Positions 18,183 to 26,141 of a stretch of DNA of 64,000 nucleotides are shown here, piece after piece (position 1 is the first letter of the stretch; each line of letters begins with the position of its first letter). The stretch comes from Bin87 sp034423595 (GTDB taxonomy: Bacteria; Chloroflexota; Dehalococcoidia; Lucifugimonadales; UBA3495), in contig OZ242258.1 of the NCBI GenBank assembly GCA_965207025.1, positions 1,736,001 to 1,800,000 of the forward strand, given 5' to 3'. A model generated the notes under the pieces. The model saw only the letters and a list, made by a program, of their open reading frames with translations, had not been told where the DNA came from and did no database searches. The translations under genes and the position numbers were made by a program.

Positions 18183-18469
18183 CGAAGCGGGTCAAACGCT
18201 CCGCACCCTCCGCACGTTGACAGGAGCGATCAACTCCGGCCAGCGGACGGGTGTCCAGCAGTCGGGAGGGATTAGCTCCCAACCGCTGAACGGCGCCCTG
18301 CGACTGGAGGACTTAAACACTCCAGCCGCCGGACTGCCCAACGGGAGGAGGGCTTGACACTCCAACCCGTTGGACCGGACCGGGGAAGAAGGGATTGAGC
18401 ACTCCAACCACCGGCCCGCGCTGCTTGCGAGGGACTTGAACACCCCGCGTCGGCAGCGTTCCCTCGTGG
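18183..18469 (+). repeat. 41-bp degenerate tandem repeat array (5 clear, 2 weaker units)
   Basis: Units begin at 18265, 18306, 18347, 18388 and 18429, an exact 41-base period, with two weaker units at 18183 and 18224. The shared part is G(G/A)(A/G)GGxxTTxAxCACTCC; inverted arms GGAG / CTCC occur in units 3-5 and the unit at 18306 carries the full CTGGAG-N10-CTCCAG. The remainder of each unit is GC-rich with CCGG elements. The period is not a multiple of three and no gene covers it, so it is not a protein repeat; it is too short for CRISPR repeat plus spacer. Iterons of a replication/transfer origin or an operator cluster are the leading readings. Confidence 0.7.
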
Positions 18470-18647
18470 ACCAGCCTTTCGGCAAAGCCCGGGCTGAGGG
18501 AGGGACCCCCAGGTTTCTACGGCGGGAAACTCTGGAAAAGCCTGACAACGCAGATATTGTCAGCCTTCCGGTCGGCCCTGGGTAGGCCGTGCGCGCCCCA
18601 CCGGGCAAGTGTTAACCGGATTGGAACTGGACCTTTCGGGACGCTAT

Positions 18648-19475
18648 CTACCTGCGCAACAGCCGCAGCGGCAGCGCCAGCGCCCGGAATGGCCACCGTA
18701 ACCGTTCCCGCCGCCTCAAGGCCCGGCGGGTTTCCGCCAGGGTGGTCCTTCGCCAGTTGGTCTGGTTGTTGCGGTTCAGTCCCGTGAGGGGATAGTCCTG
18801 CGGGGGCAGGGTCAGGCCGTGGTCATCCAAAAGCGCCAGTTCCACGGTCATGAGACGCACCTCCTCGCGCAGCCAGTCCAGGCCCTTGCCCCGGTCGGGA
18901 TGACTTTCCCGCAACTCCCGCCACTCCTGGACCAGGGGCCAGGCGTCGCCGAAGACCTGTTCGTCGTCAGCGGCCGGTTCCAGGGTCGCCAGTTCGGGGA
19001 ACTCGCGGCGCGGCGGACGCGGCGGGGAAGGCGGCTGGCTCGGAGTGGCAGCGAACGTTGGGCTCGGTGGAGCCTTCGCGCTTTCGACTCCAGCCAGCCT
19101 TCCCTCAATGCTCCGCAAAGCCTGCCCGTGCGCTTCAACCTCGCCCTGGACGGCGGCCAGGCTCATGCCGGTCTCCTGGGCCAGACCCTCCACCCTTTCC
19201 AGCCGTTCGGCCAGCAGGTCGTTGCGCTGCCGCTGCTCCTGGGCCGGCGACCCGGCCCCGTCGAGAAGCGCCCGGTCCAGGGCCACCCGCATCCGCCGGG
19301 TGAGTTGTCCGCTCTCCAGGCTGGCGGCCAGGGTGCGGTGGTCCACGTCCAGGTCCGCCGCCGCCTGTCGGGGTCCCTTGTCCCGCACCAGCTCGTCCAA
19401 CAGCGCCATCAGCCGCAGGTGGTGCAGGTCCTCGATGCTCTCGCTCCGGTGGATGCCCGGCCTCTCCGTCGTCAT
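18648..19475 (-). CDS. Element accessory protein with proline-rich linker, unknown
   Basis: A 275-residue protein not matched to a family. The N-terminal 75 residues are helical with a possible HTH (LVRDKGPRQAAADLDVDHRT); residues about 75-130 are a predicted coiled coil (ERLERVEGLAQETG); a Pro/Ser linker follows near 135-150; and the C-terminal part is basic (RRALRRRERLRWPFRAL). The start ATG 19475 has GGAGG eight bases upstream. It is divergent from the transfer operon, and its promoter region contains two copies of a 31-bp direct repeat. A DNA-binding role in element control or DNA processing is plausible but unproven. Confidence 0.68.
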   Translation of the reverse strand: MTTERPGIHRSESIEDLHHLRLMALLDELVRDKGPRQAAADLDVDHRTLAASLESGQLTRRMRVALDRALLDGAGSPAQEQRQRNDLLAERLERVEGLAQETGMSLAAVQGEVEAHGQALRSIEGRLAGVESAKAPPSPTFAATPSQPPSPPRPPRREFPELATLEPAADDEQVFGDAWPLVQEWRELRESHPDRGKGLDWLREEVRLMTVELALLDDHGLTLPPQDYPLTGLNRNNQTNWRRTTLAETRRALRRRERLRWPFRALALPLRLLRR

Positions 19476-19491
19476 GTTCCCGCCTCCGCAT

Positions 19492-19580
19492 ACAAAAATG
19501 TTCGTTTCAGGTAGGGCGATTGCACAAGATCCTCGATTTCACCTCGGACAAAAATGCACGTTTCAGGTAGGGCCGTTGTA
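19492..19580 (-). repeat. Pair of about 31-bp direct repeats, 56 bp apart, in a promoter region
   Basis: ACAAAAATGNNCGTTTCAGG continued by TAGGGC is present at 19492 and again at 19548, nearly identical except for two central bases and the end. They lie just upstream of the minus-strand gene starting at 19475. A weaker inverted match (ACTTGCATTTCTGT) is at 19674-19687. Likely operator sites controlling the divergent genes. Confidence 0.6.
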
Positions 19581-19750
19581 CCCGGACGTTGGAATGAGTC
19601 CTTACGAAAACCGTTAACAGGAACCTTCCGGTAGAGGGCTGATTTCCCCTGATTCCAGGTTCAAAACGTCCCGACTTGCATTTCTGTAACCGGACGCAAC
19701 TCCTGTACACCCCAATGACACCACGAGAGGGGCCGCTGGCGTAAGGCCCT

Positions 19751-19780
19751 GCGCGCCCCCACCTTCCTGTGGGGGCGCGC
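19751..19780 (+). promoter_or_regulatory. Perfect 12-bp GC hairpin upstream of the transfer operon
   Basis: GCGCGCCCCCAC and GTGGGGGCGCGC pair perfectly around a CTTCCT loop, 90 bases before the first transfer gene. No U-tract follows. It may be a leader structure, an operator, or part of an origin of transfer. Confidence 0.55.
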
Positions 19781-19870
19781 GCGAGGTTATGCGGCGGGCT
19801 TCGATTGTTCACACTCTCTGGCGGCGCCGGCGAAGAGACCCGCGACCCCGACACCAGGGAGGTGAACGAA

Positions 19871-20482
19871 TTGACCCAGGCAATCAGACCCAGGCTGATC
19901 CGGCGGGCGATGATGACGGCGGCGGCGCTGTTGTCAGCCGCCGTTGTCGCCCTTCCCGCCAGCGGCGCGGCCTTGGCCCAATCCCCGCCGCAGGACCAGG
20001 GCGACCTGCAACTGGTAAACCGGGACCGGCAGATGGTGGAAAGGAAGAAGGACGGCGACTTCGTGGCCCGGCCCGTCTTCAGCCGTAAGGTCGGCGTCCT
20101 CCACTACGCCATCCGCCACCCGGACACCGGCGAGTGGCTCACCAACACCTACCGGGTCCAGGGCGGGGAGAAGCAACTGGCCGAGGGCTGGGAGTACGCC
20201 TTCGAGTACCCGGCCCTCGCCGAGCAGCCAGAGCTCCACCCGGAGCAAGCCTTCCTGCTGGTGCTGGCCGTCCCGAGACAGGGCGGCAGCGACCACCACG
20301 TCTTCCACGCGTTGATTCCCGTCCACCAGCCGAAAGGTCTCTGGGACAAGGTGCTGGGCGCCCTGGACCCGGACCGCTGGGCCCGGGCCGCCGCCAAGTG
20401 GGTGATCCAGGGCGTCCACGGCACGTTGTGCGGCGCGGTGGAGGGAGTGACCGAGACCCAAATCGCCGAGTGCCGGGGGTAG
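19871..20482 (+). CDS. Exported protein at head of transfer operon
   Basis: A 203-residue protein with a classical signal peptide (basic RPRLIRR, then hydrophobic AALLSAAVVALPASGAALA). The mature part has a beta-rich stretch (VGVLHYAIRHPDTGEWLTNT, then FEYPALAEQ) and a C-terminal amphipathic region with two Cys. I start it at TTG 19871 because GGGAGGTGA lies just upstream; the longer frame from 19769 has no ribosome site. It is separated from the VirB6-like gene by four bases, so it is probably a cell-surface part of the transfer apparatus. No family recognised. Confidence 0.72.
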   Translation: MTQAIRPRLIRRAMMTAAALLSAAVVALPASGAALAQSPPQDQGDLQLVNRDRQMVERKKDGDFVARPVFSRKVGVLHYAIRHPDTGEWLTNTYRVQGGEKQLAEGWEYAFEYPALAEQPELHPEQAFLLVLAVPRQGGSDHHVFHALIPVHQPKGLWDKVLGALDPDRWARAAAKWVIQGVHGTLCGAVEGVTETQIAECRG

Positions 20483-20486
20483 CGTC

Positions 20487-21458
20487 ATGAGCGACATCCT
20501 CACCGGCACACCCCCGGACCTGACCTACCTGCATCCCGTGGTGAGGCTGGCCTGGATGACCGTCTGGGCCGTCACGTCGGGGGCGCTGGTGGTCATCCTG
20601 GGCTGGATGGGGCTCAGCTTCATCGTCCAGGAGCACCTGGGCCGGCACCAATCGGGCTGGCGGGAGATGGTGCCCCGCCTGGTGCTGGGCCTCACCGCCG
20701 CCGCGTCGTCCCTGTGGTGGTGCGCCCTGGTCATCGACGTGGCACACGCGGTATCGCAGTTCGTCGCCGCCTCCCTCAGCGTCACCCCCGGCGACCTGCT
20801 GCGAGCGCCCCTGTTCGCCCTGCTGGCGGCGGCGGAGACCGCCGCGCCCGGCCTGGCGGTGTTCATCGCCCTGCTCTACCTGGTCTTCGGCCTCTTCGTC
20901 CTCTACCTGCTGGTGCAGATGATCCTGCGCCTGGCCCTGATCGACATCCTGCTGGCCCTGGCCCCCATCGCGCTGGGGCTGTGGATTCTGCCCCACACCG
21001 CCGGCTGGGGGCGGCACTGGCTGCGGACGTTCCTGGTGACGGTGTTCCAGCAGGCGGTGCAGCTCATCGCCCTGGCCATGGGGTTCGCCTTCCTGGGGGA
21101 GTTCGCCAGCATTGGCCAGTTCGAGCCGGCCCGGGACCTGGTTTGGAAGCTGCTGATGGCCATCGCCTTCATGTACCTGGCGGGGCGGGTGCCGTCCATG
21201 CTGGGACAGCACGGCACCTTCGACGCCTGGCTGCACACCCTGTACTTCGGCATGTCACTGCCCGGCCAGATGGTGCGCTCGGCCCGGGCCGTGGGGATGC
21301 TGGCCGGGGGCGCGGCGGGCGGACCGGCGGGAGCGGCCGCGGCCGCCGCCACGACAACTACTTCTGCCAACACCGCCGCCGGCGCGGTGAACACGGCGGC
21401 GCAGAACTCCACCCCCTCCGGCCAGGGCGGTCCCACGCCCAGGAGCCAGGGGCCGTAG
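20487..21458 (+). CDS. VirB6/TrbL-like polytopic membrane protein
   Basis: A 323-residue membrane protein with about six hydrophobic segments (AWMTVWAVTSGALVVILGWM, then FALLAAAETAAPGLAVFIAL, LIDILLALAPIALGLWILP and others) and a soluble Gly/Ala/Thr-rich tail. The central block with LALAPIALGLWILPHT and AFMYLAGRVPSMLGQHG is typical of the TrbL/VirB6 channel family of type IV secretion. It forms part of the inner-membrane pore. Start ATG 20487 lies four bases after the previous stop. Confidence 0.8.
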   Translation: MSDILTGTPPDLTYLHPVVRLAWMTVWAVTSGALVVILGWMGLSFIVQEHLGRHQSGWREMVPRLVLGLTAAASSLWWCALVIDVAHAVSQFVAASLSVTPGDLLRAPLFALLAAAETAAPGLAVFIALLYLVFGLFVLYLLVQMILRLALIDILLALAPIALGLWILPHTAGWGRHWLRTFLVTVFQQAVQLIALAMGFAFLGEFASIGQFEPARDLVWKLLMAIAFMYLAGRVPSMLGQHGTFDAWLHTLYFGMSLPGQMVRSARAVGMLAGGAAGGPAGAAAAAATTTTSANTAAGAVNTAAQNSTPSGQGGPTPRSQGP

Positions 21459-21598
21459 CCATCCCAGGAGCGACAACTACCGACGGGTTTTCCATGTCCT
21501 GCCGCCAAACAACCGGGAGGTGCAGCGATGCGCCAGTAGCGTCAAAGAACGATACCGAAAGCACCGGAGTCAAACCGATTTTCACGAAGGAGAGAAAG

Positions 21599-21880
21599 AT
21601 GTCAGACCTGACGCAAACGATTTCCAACCTGGTGGGCATCCTGCTGGGGCTGGTGGGCGTTGTGGGGGTGGGCTACTTCATCTACGGCGCCTACCTGTAC
21701 CTGACCGCCTCGGGCGCCCCCAACCAGATGGAGCGGGGCAAGACGGCCATGATGACCGCCCTGGCCGGCGTGGTGCTGGCCCTGGTGGCCTACGGAGTGG
21801 TCGAGCTGGTGATCAACGCCGTCGCGGATCCGGGCGTGGACATCAAGAAACTGCCCGAGCCCGACAAGCCCAGCAAATAG
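21599..21880 (+). CDS. VirB2/TrbC-like pilin candidate 1
   Basis: A 93-residue protein with two hydrophobic spans (ISNLVGILLGLVGVVGVGYF and MMTALAGVVLALVAYGVVEL) joined by a short loop with a charged MERGK segment. This two-span layout is that of VirB2/TrbC pilin-type subunits, without an obvious long cleavable leader. The ribosome site AAGGAG lies six bases before ATG 21599. It lies between VirB6-like and PrgI-like genes. Confidence 0.72.
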   Translation: MSDLTQTISNLVGILLGLVGVVGVGYFIYGAYLYLTASGAPNQMERGKTAMMTALAGVVLALVAYGVVELVINAVADPGVDIKKLPEPDKPSK

Positions 21881-21890
21881 GAGGGACAGC

Positions 21891-23522
21891 ATGAGAGAGC
21901 ACGAAGTGCCGACCCACGTGCAGGCCGAGGACAGGGCGCTGCTGTGGCTCACCTTCCCCCAGGTGGTGGCGGTGGTGGCGACCTGCGCCGTGAGCTACGG
22001 CGTCTACCGCTACTTCCCCTTCGGCCCAAGCGGGCTGAAGCTGGGTGTCGCCATCCTGCTGGGCGTCACCGGCATCGCCCTGATAGTGGGCAAGGTGGGC
22101 GGCCGTGGACTGCCCCTGGTGGCCGCCGACCTGCTGAAGTTCAAGCTGGGAGCCAGACGTTACGCAGGACTTCCGTCGGAATTAACAATCAGCGAGCCAC
22201 CACCCCAATCCGAGGCCCAGCCGGACCCGCTGCGGCTGCTGGTGAAGAAGGCGGTCAGCAGTCTGGAGAAGTTCCGGGAAAGGCGACGGCGGCGCAAGAG
22301 CCGCCGCACCTTCCGGCCCCACCGCTGGCTGGGACGGCTCCGCCGTAAGTCCGGCAACGGGTCCAAACCGGAGCGGACGGAGACCGGTAGGGGAAAACGC
22401 CGGGGCCGTTTCCTGGCGGCGACCGGACTGCTGGCGCTGGCAGTGGTGGCGATGCCCGCCGCCACCATGGCCGACGACCCGGACGACAACCCCTACGGCG
22501 ACGCCTGGCGGCTGGACGAAATCTACTTCCAGCCGCCCGACTCCGTGCCGGGGCAGCGAATCTACGTCGAGCGGCTGGCCGTCTCTCGCGACACCGCCGC
22601 CGTCACCCTGCGGGCGGCCCACGACCTGGACCTGAAGGGCCGGGTCTTCGGCGGCAGCAACGGCAGGACCCTGAAGATGGGCTTCACCACCGGCCTGTCG
22701 GCGGGGCAGAGCAAGAGCTACAACCTGACCCTGGACGGCCCGTCTCCCTCCTTCACCCTCTCCTGGCAGGACGCCTTGGGTTTCTCCGGCGCGGCGTCGC
22801 TGAAGAGCCATCAGATTCCCTACCCCCTGCCCACCGCCGACGGGGAACTGTGCGACCTGGAGGTGACATCCCTGGAGTGGACGCCGGGGCAAATCAGGGG
22901 AGTAATCGCCTCGGAGTGCATCGCCGAGACCAGGCACGAGGAGGACCTGCCGGTCTACGGCGGCCACTTCAGCCGGTCGGTCCCGGCTCTGCTGGACGCC
23001 TCCGTTACCGGCATTACGGGAACGGTCAGCGTCGCCTGGGGCGGCCACTCCACCACGGCGTCCTTCGTCCCGGACGGCGAGACATCCTTCACCCTGCCCG
23101 TGGCCAACAGCCGGGCGGTCAACGGCCTGGAGATCGCGGCGGACCTGACGGCCACGCTGAACGTCCCCCGGCCGCCCATGTTGCAGACCGTCCACCACCC
23201 GGCCCGCACCGACGTGTACACCCGGCGGGTGACCTGCACCTGCGGCGAGAGCCGGACGGTCAAGACGGTGCGCGTCTACGTTCACCACAAGGAGCACGTG
23301 CGGGCCGTGGAGAACCAGCGGTCCCCAGTCACACGCACGCGGACGGAGAGCGTGTCCCTGGCGCCCGCCTCTATTTCCGGCGTTAGCCAGGCGGTGGGCC
23401 TGGGCGCCGACGCCCCCTACCAGCCTCTTTACGTGCCGCCGCCCAGGCCCGAGCCGCCCAGGGCCGAGCAGACCCCGGTGGGCGGTTCCAACTGGTGGAG
23501 CTGGCTATGGCGCGGAAACTGA
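21891..23522 (+). CDS. PrgI/VirB3-like membrane protein fused to an exported domain
   Basis: A 543-residue protein. The first 90 residues match the PrgI pattern: VPTHVQAEDRALLWLTFPQ followed by two close membrane spans (VVAVVATCAVSYGVYRYF and LGVAILLGVTGIALIVGKV). A long basic cytoplasmic stretch (about 110-170, Arg/Lys-rich) follows, then a third hydrophobic span (FLAATGLLALAVVAMPAATM, near 175-195). The rest, about 345 residues, is predicted outside the membrane, with Ig-like beta strands, a CTCGES motif and a Pro-rich end. PrgI proteins usually end after the first part, so this is an unusual fusion. AGGAGGG gives a strong ribosome site at ATG 21891. Confidence 0.72.
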   Translation: MREHEVPTHVQAEDRALLWLTFPQVVAVVATCAVSYGVYRYFPFGPSGLKLGVAILLGVTGIALIVGKVGGRGLPLVAADLLKFKLGARRYAGLPSELTISEPPPQSEAQPDPLRLLVKKAVSSLEKFRERRRRRKSRRTFRPHRWLGRLRRKSGNGSKPERTETGRGKRRGRFLAATGLLALAVVAMPAATMADDPDDNPYGDAWRLDEIYFQPPDSVPGQRIYVERLAVSRDTAAVTLRAAHDLDLKGRVFGGSNGRTLKMGFTTGLSAGQSKSYNLTLDGPSPSFTLSWQDALGFSGAASLKSHQIPYPLPTADGELCDLEVTSLEWTPGQIRGVIASECIAETRHEEDLPVYGGHFSRSVPALLDASVTGITGTVSVAWGGHSTTASFVPDGETSFTLPVANSRAVNGLEIAADLTATLNVPRPPMLQTVHHPARTDVYTRRVTCTCGESRTVKTVRVYVHHKEHVRAVENQRSPVTRTRTESVSLAPASISGVSQAVGLGADAPYQPLYVPPPRPEPPRAEQTPVGGSNWWSWLWRGN

Positions 23523-23824
23523 CCGCCCTGCTGCTGGCAATGACGGCGGCCCCGGCGTCGGTGGCGGCCAGCCCCGACGGCGAGCTGAAGGCGATGACCG
23601 ACGCCTTCGACGCCGCGCTCACCGGCATGGCCTACGCCGGGGCGGGCCTGTGCCTGTTCTCGGTGGTCTGGGCGGGATTCGTGCTGATGGCCGAGGGCGC
23701 GGAGGGCGAGGGCAGGGGGAGAGCCAGGAACGCCGTGTTCATGGCCGTGGTCGGCCTGGTCGTGGTTCTACTGGCCAAAGCCATCGCCCTGGCCGTGGGC
23801 GGCGGCGTCATCCCCAGCCTGTAA
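23507..23824 (+). CDS. VirB2/TrbC-like pilin candidate 2
   Basis: A 105-residue protein with a signal peptide-like N-terminus (LTALLLAMTAAPASVAA) and two further hydrophobic spans (MAYAGAGLCLFSVVWAGFVL and NAVFMAVVGLVVVLLAKAIA) separated by a short, charged loop (EGAEGEGRGRA). This is a closer match to classic VirB2/TrbC pilins than candidate 1. The start ATG 23507 overlaps the end of the PrgI-like gene; GGTGGAG lies six bases upstream. The TTG start of VirB4 follows after 14 bases. Confidence 0.74.
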   Translation: MARKLTALLLAMTAAPASVAASPDGELKAMTDAFDAALTGMAYAGAGLCLFSVVWAGFVLMAEGAEGEGRGRARNAVFMAVVGLVVVLLAKAIALAVGGGVIPSL

Positions 23825-23838
23825 CGGAGGAACGAAAA

Positions 23839-26106
23839 TTGCAAACGTTGAAACCGAAGTTACCCAAAATCAGGAACCTGCCGTTCCCCGGCAGAGGAGA
23901 CAGGTCCGCCGCGCCGGAGAACGGCCAGCCGGCGGACGCAGAAAAAGTTGGCGCAGACTCCATGGAACCCAAGGCGCCGCCGCCCGTGTCCCTGTTCTTC
24001 ATGCTGTCCCATCTGGAGGACGACGGCCCGGTGCGGCTGGACGGGGTGAAGCTGGCGGTGCTGGAGGTGATGGGGCTGGAGCTGGACGAGCCCAAGCTGG
24101 GGGCCTTCGCCGGTTCCCTGAACGCCGTGGACTTCCCGGTGCAACTGCTGGTGCGCCAGCACCCGCCGGTGCTTTCCACCCTGCGCAGCAACCTGATGGC
24201 GGCCCAGCCCGAGGACCTGCCCCGGCAGACGAAGGACGCCGCCGACAGCCTGGGGCGGCTGCTGACCACGCTGGAAACCAGGGAGGGCATCCTGGACCGG
24301 CGCTTCTACGCCGTGTGCGAGCACAGCCGCGCCGACGAGCTTCACGGCCTGCTGGCAAGGGCCGGTCTGGGCGTGTTCCCGCTGAACGGCGAAACCCTCA
24401 AGCTCCTGCTGCTGGCGTGCGCCCTGGGCGGCTCGCCCCAGGAACGGGACGAAGACGCCGAGTTGGAAGTCGAGGTCAACCGGCGGGACATCCGCATCGG
24501 GAGCCGCCTGGTGCGCTCCTTGCACCTGGGCAAGTGGCCCCGTTCCCTGGCCCCCGGCTTCCTGCAAGGGCTGATGGCCGCCGGAGCGCCCATGGACCTG
24601 TCAGTCCATTTGGGCGCGATACCCACGGAGCAGGCGGCACGCACCCTGGAGTGGCAGAAGGTGCGGTTTGAATCGGCCCAGTCCCTCTCCTTCAAGCGGG
24701 GCCGGTCCATGTCGCCGGAGGCGGAGATCGCGCTGGAGGACGTGAGCCGCCTGCGGGACGAGGTGCAGCGGGGCCGGGAGCGACTGTTCCACGCATCCCT
24801 GTCCGTGACGCTCCACGCCGACGACCAGGACGCCCTGAAGGACCTGACCCAGAAGGCCCGGGCCCACTTCGCCGCCACGTTGGGCAAGCTGGACAACCTG
24901 GCCTTCCGCCAAAGGGAGGGCCTGCTGTCCACCCTGCCCCTGGGCCTGAACGCGGTGGCCGTGTGGCGGACGCTGGACACGTCGTCATTGGCCCGGCTGT
25001 TCCCCTTCTCGCCGCCGGACCTGGACACCAGGAGCGGCACCCTCTACGGCATTGATCTCAGGGCCTGCGCCCCCATCGTCTACGACCCCTTCGACGGAAC
25101 GCACCTCAACGCCAACACGGCGGTGTTGGCAAGGTCCGGCTCGGGTAAATCCTTCGCCACCAAGCTGGGCGTGTTGCGTGGGCTGTGCCGGGGAGTGCGG
25201 GCCTACATCATCGACCCGGAGGGCGAGTACACCGACATGGCGCGGGCCGCCGGTGGGAGAGTGCTCTCCCCCGGCGTGCCCGGCCAGGGCATGAACCCCT
25301 TTGTCATCGACCGGGGCGACTCGGAAGAACTCTTGCAGCGCATCGGCAGCCTCCGCCGCCTCATCGAGGTGATGGTAGGGGAACGCTTGAGCGCCGAGCG
25401 GCGGTCCTCCCTGGACCACGCCCTGGCCGGTTTCTACTCGGAAAGGCGGGAGCGCACCGGCTTCCGCGACTTCTACGCCTACCTGCAAGAGGAGACCCCG
25501 GAGATCGCTCACCTGCTGCGCCCCTTCGCCACCGGCAGCCTGCGGGACCTGCTCTCCGACGAAGGCGACGACCTGCTGGCCCGCGAGGCCCTGGTGACGG
25601 TGTTCGACCTGCACCTGCTGGAACCGGAGCTCAGACCGGCGGCGGCGATGGTCTGCACCGAGACGGTGTGGGCCGCCGCCGCCCAGGACCCCCGGCCCCG
25701 CCTGCTGGTGGTGGACGAGGTGTGGAGCATCATGCAGCACCCGGAGGGCGCCGCTTTCATGGTCAGCATGGCGAAACGGGCCCGGAAGCACCGGCTGGGA
25801 TTGCAGTTCATCACCCAGGACGTGCAGGACCTCCTCTCCGAGGATTCTTCAAGAGCAATCACCGGACACTCTGGCCGGGCGCTGCTCCAAAACGCCGCCT
25901 TCAAGCTGCTCTTGCAGCAGGACGCCGCCGCCGTCAGCACCGTGGGCGAAGCCTTCGACCTGCCCGAGGAACTGCAGCGCTGGCTGCTGTCCTGTCCGCG
26001 CGGGGACGGGCTGCTCTTGGCAAGAGGCCAGCGCTTTCCCGTGCGCATCGAGGCCACCCCCGAGGAAACCGAGGTCATCGAGTGGCGGCCCGGACCCAGG
26101 CATTGA
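23839..26106 (+). CDS. virB4: VirB4-family type IV secretion ATPase
   Basis: A 755-residue ATPase that powers pilus assembly and DNA transfer. The N-terminal half has the VirB4 lead domain; Walker A (ARSGSGKSFATKLG) is near residue 433 and Walker B (LLVVDEVWSIM) near 622, followed by the QFITQDVQDLL arginine-coupling region. I start it at TTG 23839 because GGAGG lies eight bases upstream; the frame continues upstream to 23650 across the pilin gene but that part has no homologous look. Size and motif spacing are normal for the family. Confidence 0.9.
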   Translation: MQTLKPKLPKIRNLPFPGRGDRSAAPENGQPADAEKVGADSMEPKAPPPVSLFFMLSHLEDDGPVRLDGVKLAVLEVMGLELDEPKLGAFAGSLNAVDFPVQLLVRQHPPVLSTLRSNLMAAQPEDLPRQTKDAADSLGRLLTTLETREGILDRRFYAVCEHSRADELHGLLARAGLGVFPLNGETLKLLLLACALGGSPQERDEDAELEVEVNRRDIRIGSRLVRSLHLGKWPRSLAPGFLQGLMAAGAPMDLSVHLGAIPTEQAARTLEWQKVRFESAQSLSFKRGRSMSPEAEIALEDVSRLRDEVQRGRERLFHASLSVTLHADDQDALKDLTQKARAHFAATLGKLDNLAFRQREGLLSTLPLGLNAVAVWRTLDTSSLARLFPFSPPDLDTRSGTLYGIDLRACAPIVYDPFDGTHLNANTAVLARSGSGKSFATKLGVLRGLCRGVRAYIIDPEGEYTDMARAAGGRVLSPGVPGQGMNPFVIDRGDSEELLQRIGSLRRLIEVMVGERLSAERRSSLDHALAGFYSERRERTGFRDFYAYLQEETPEIAHLLRPFATGSLRDLLSDEGDDLLAREALVTVFDLHLLEPELRPAAAMVCTETVWAAAAQDPRPRLLVVDEVWSIMQHPEGAAFMVSMAKRARKHRLGLQFITQDVQDLLSEDSSRAITGHSGRALLQNAAFKLLLQQDAAAVSTVGEAFDLPEELQRWLLSCPRGDGLLLARGQRFPVRIEATPEETEVIEWRPGPRH

Positions 26107-26141
26107 TTCCAATTTCATTCCCATGAAGAGAGGCAACGTAT

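Noticed and set aside
17723..18220. 165-codon + strand frame in the non-coding region
   Set aside because: Low-complexity Arg/Pro-rich product, no ribosome site, and it runs into the 41-bp repeats; treated as chance.
18183..18469. CRISPR array
   Set aside because: A 41-base total period leaves no room for a repeat plus a spacer of normal size, the units are degenerate throughout, and no cas gene is nearby.
19769..19870. Upstream extension of the first transfer gene to 19769
   Set aside because: The extension has no ribosome site and precedes a signal peptide; TTG 19871 with GGGAGG gives a standard exported protein.
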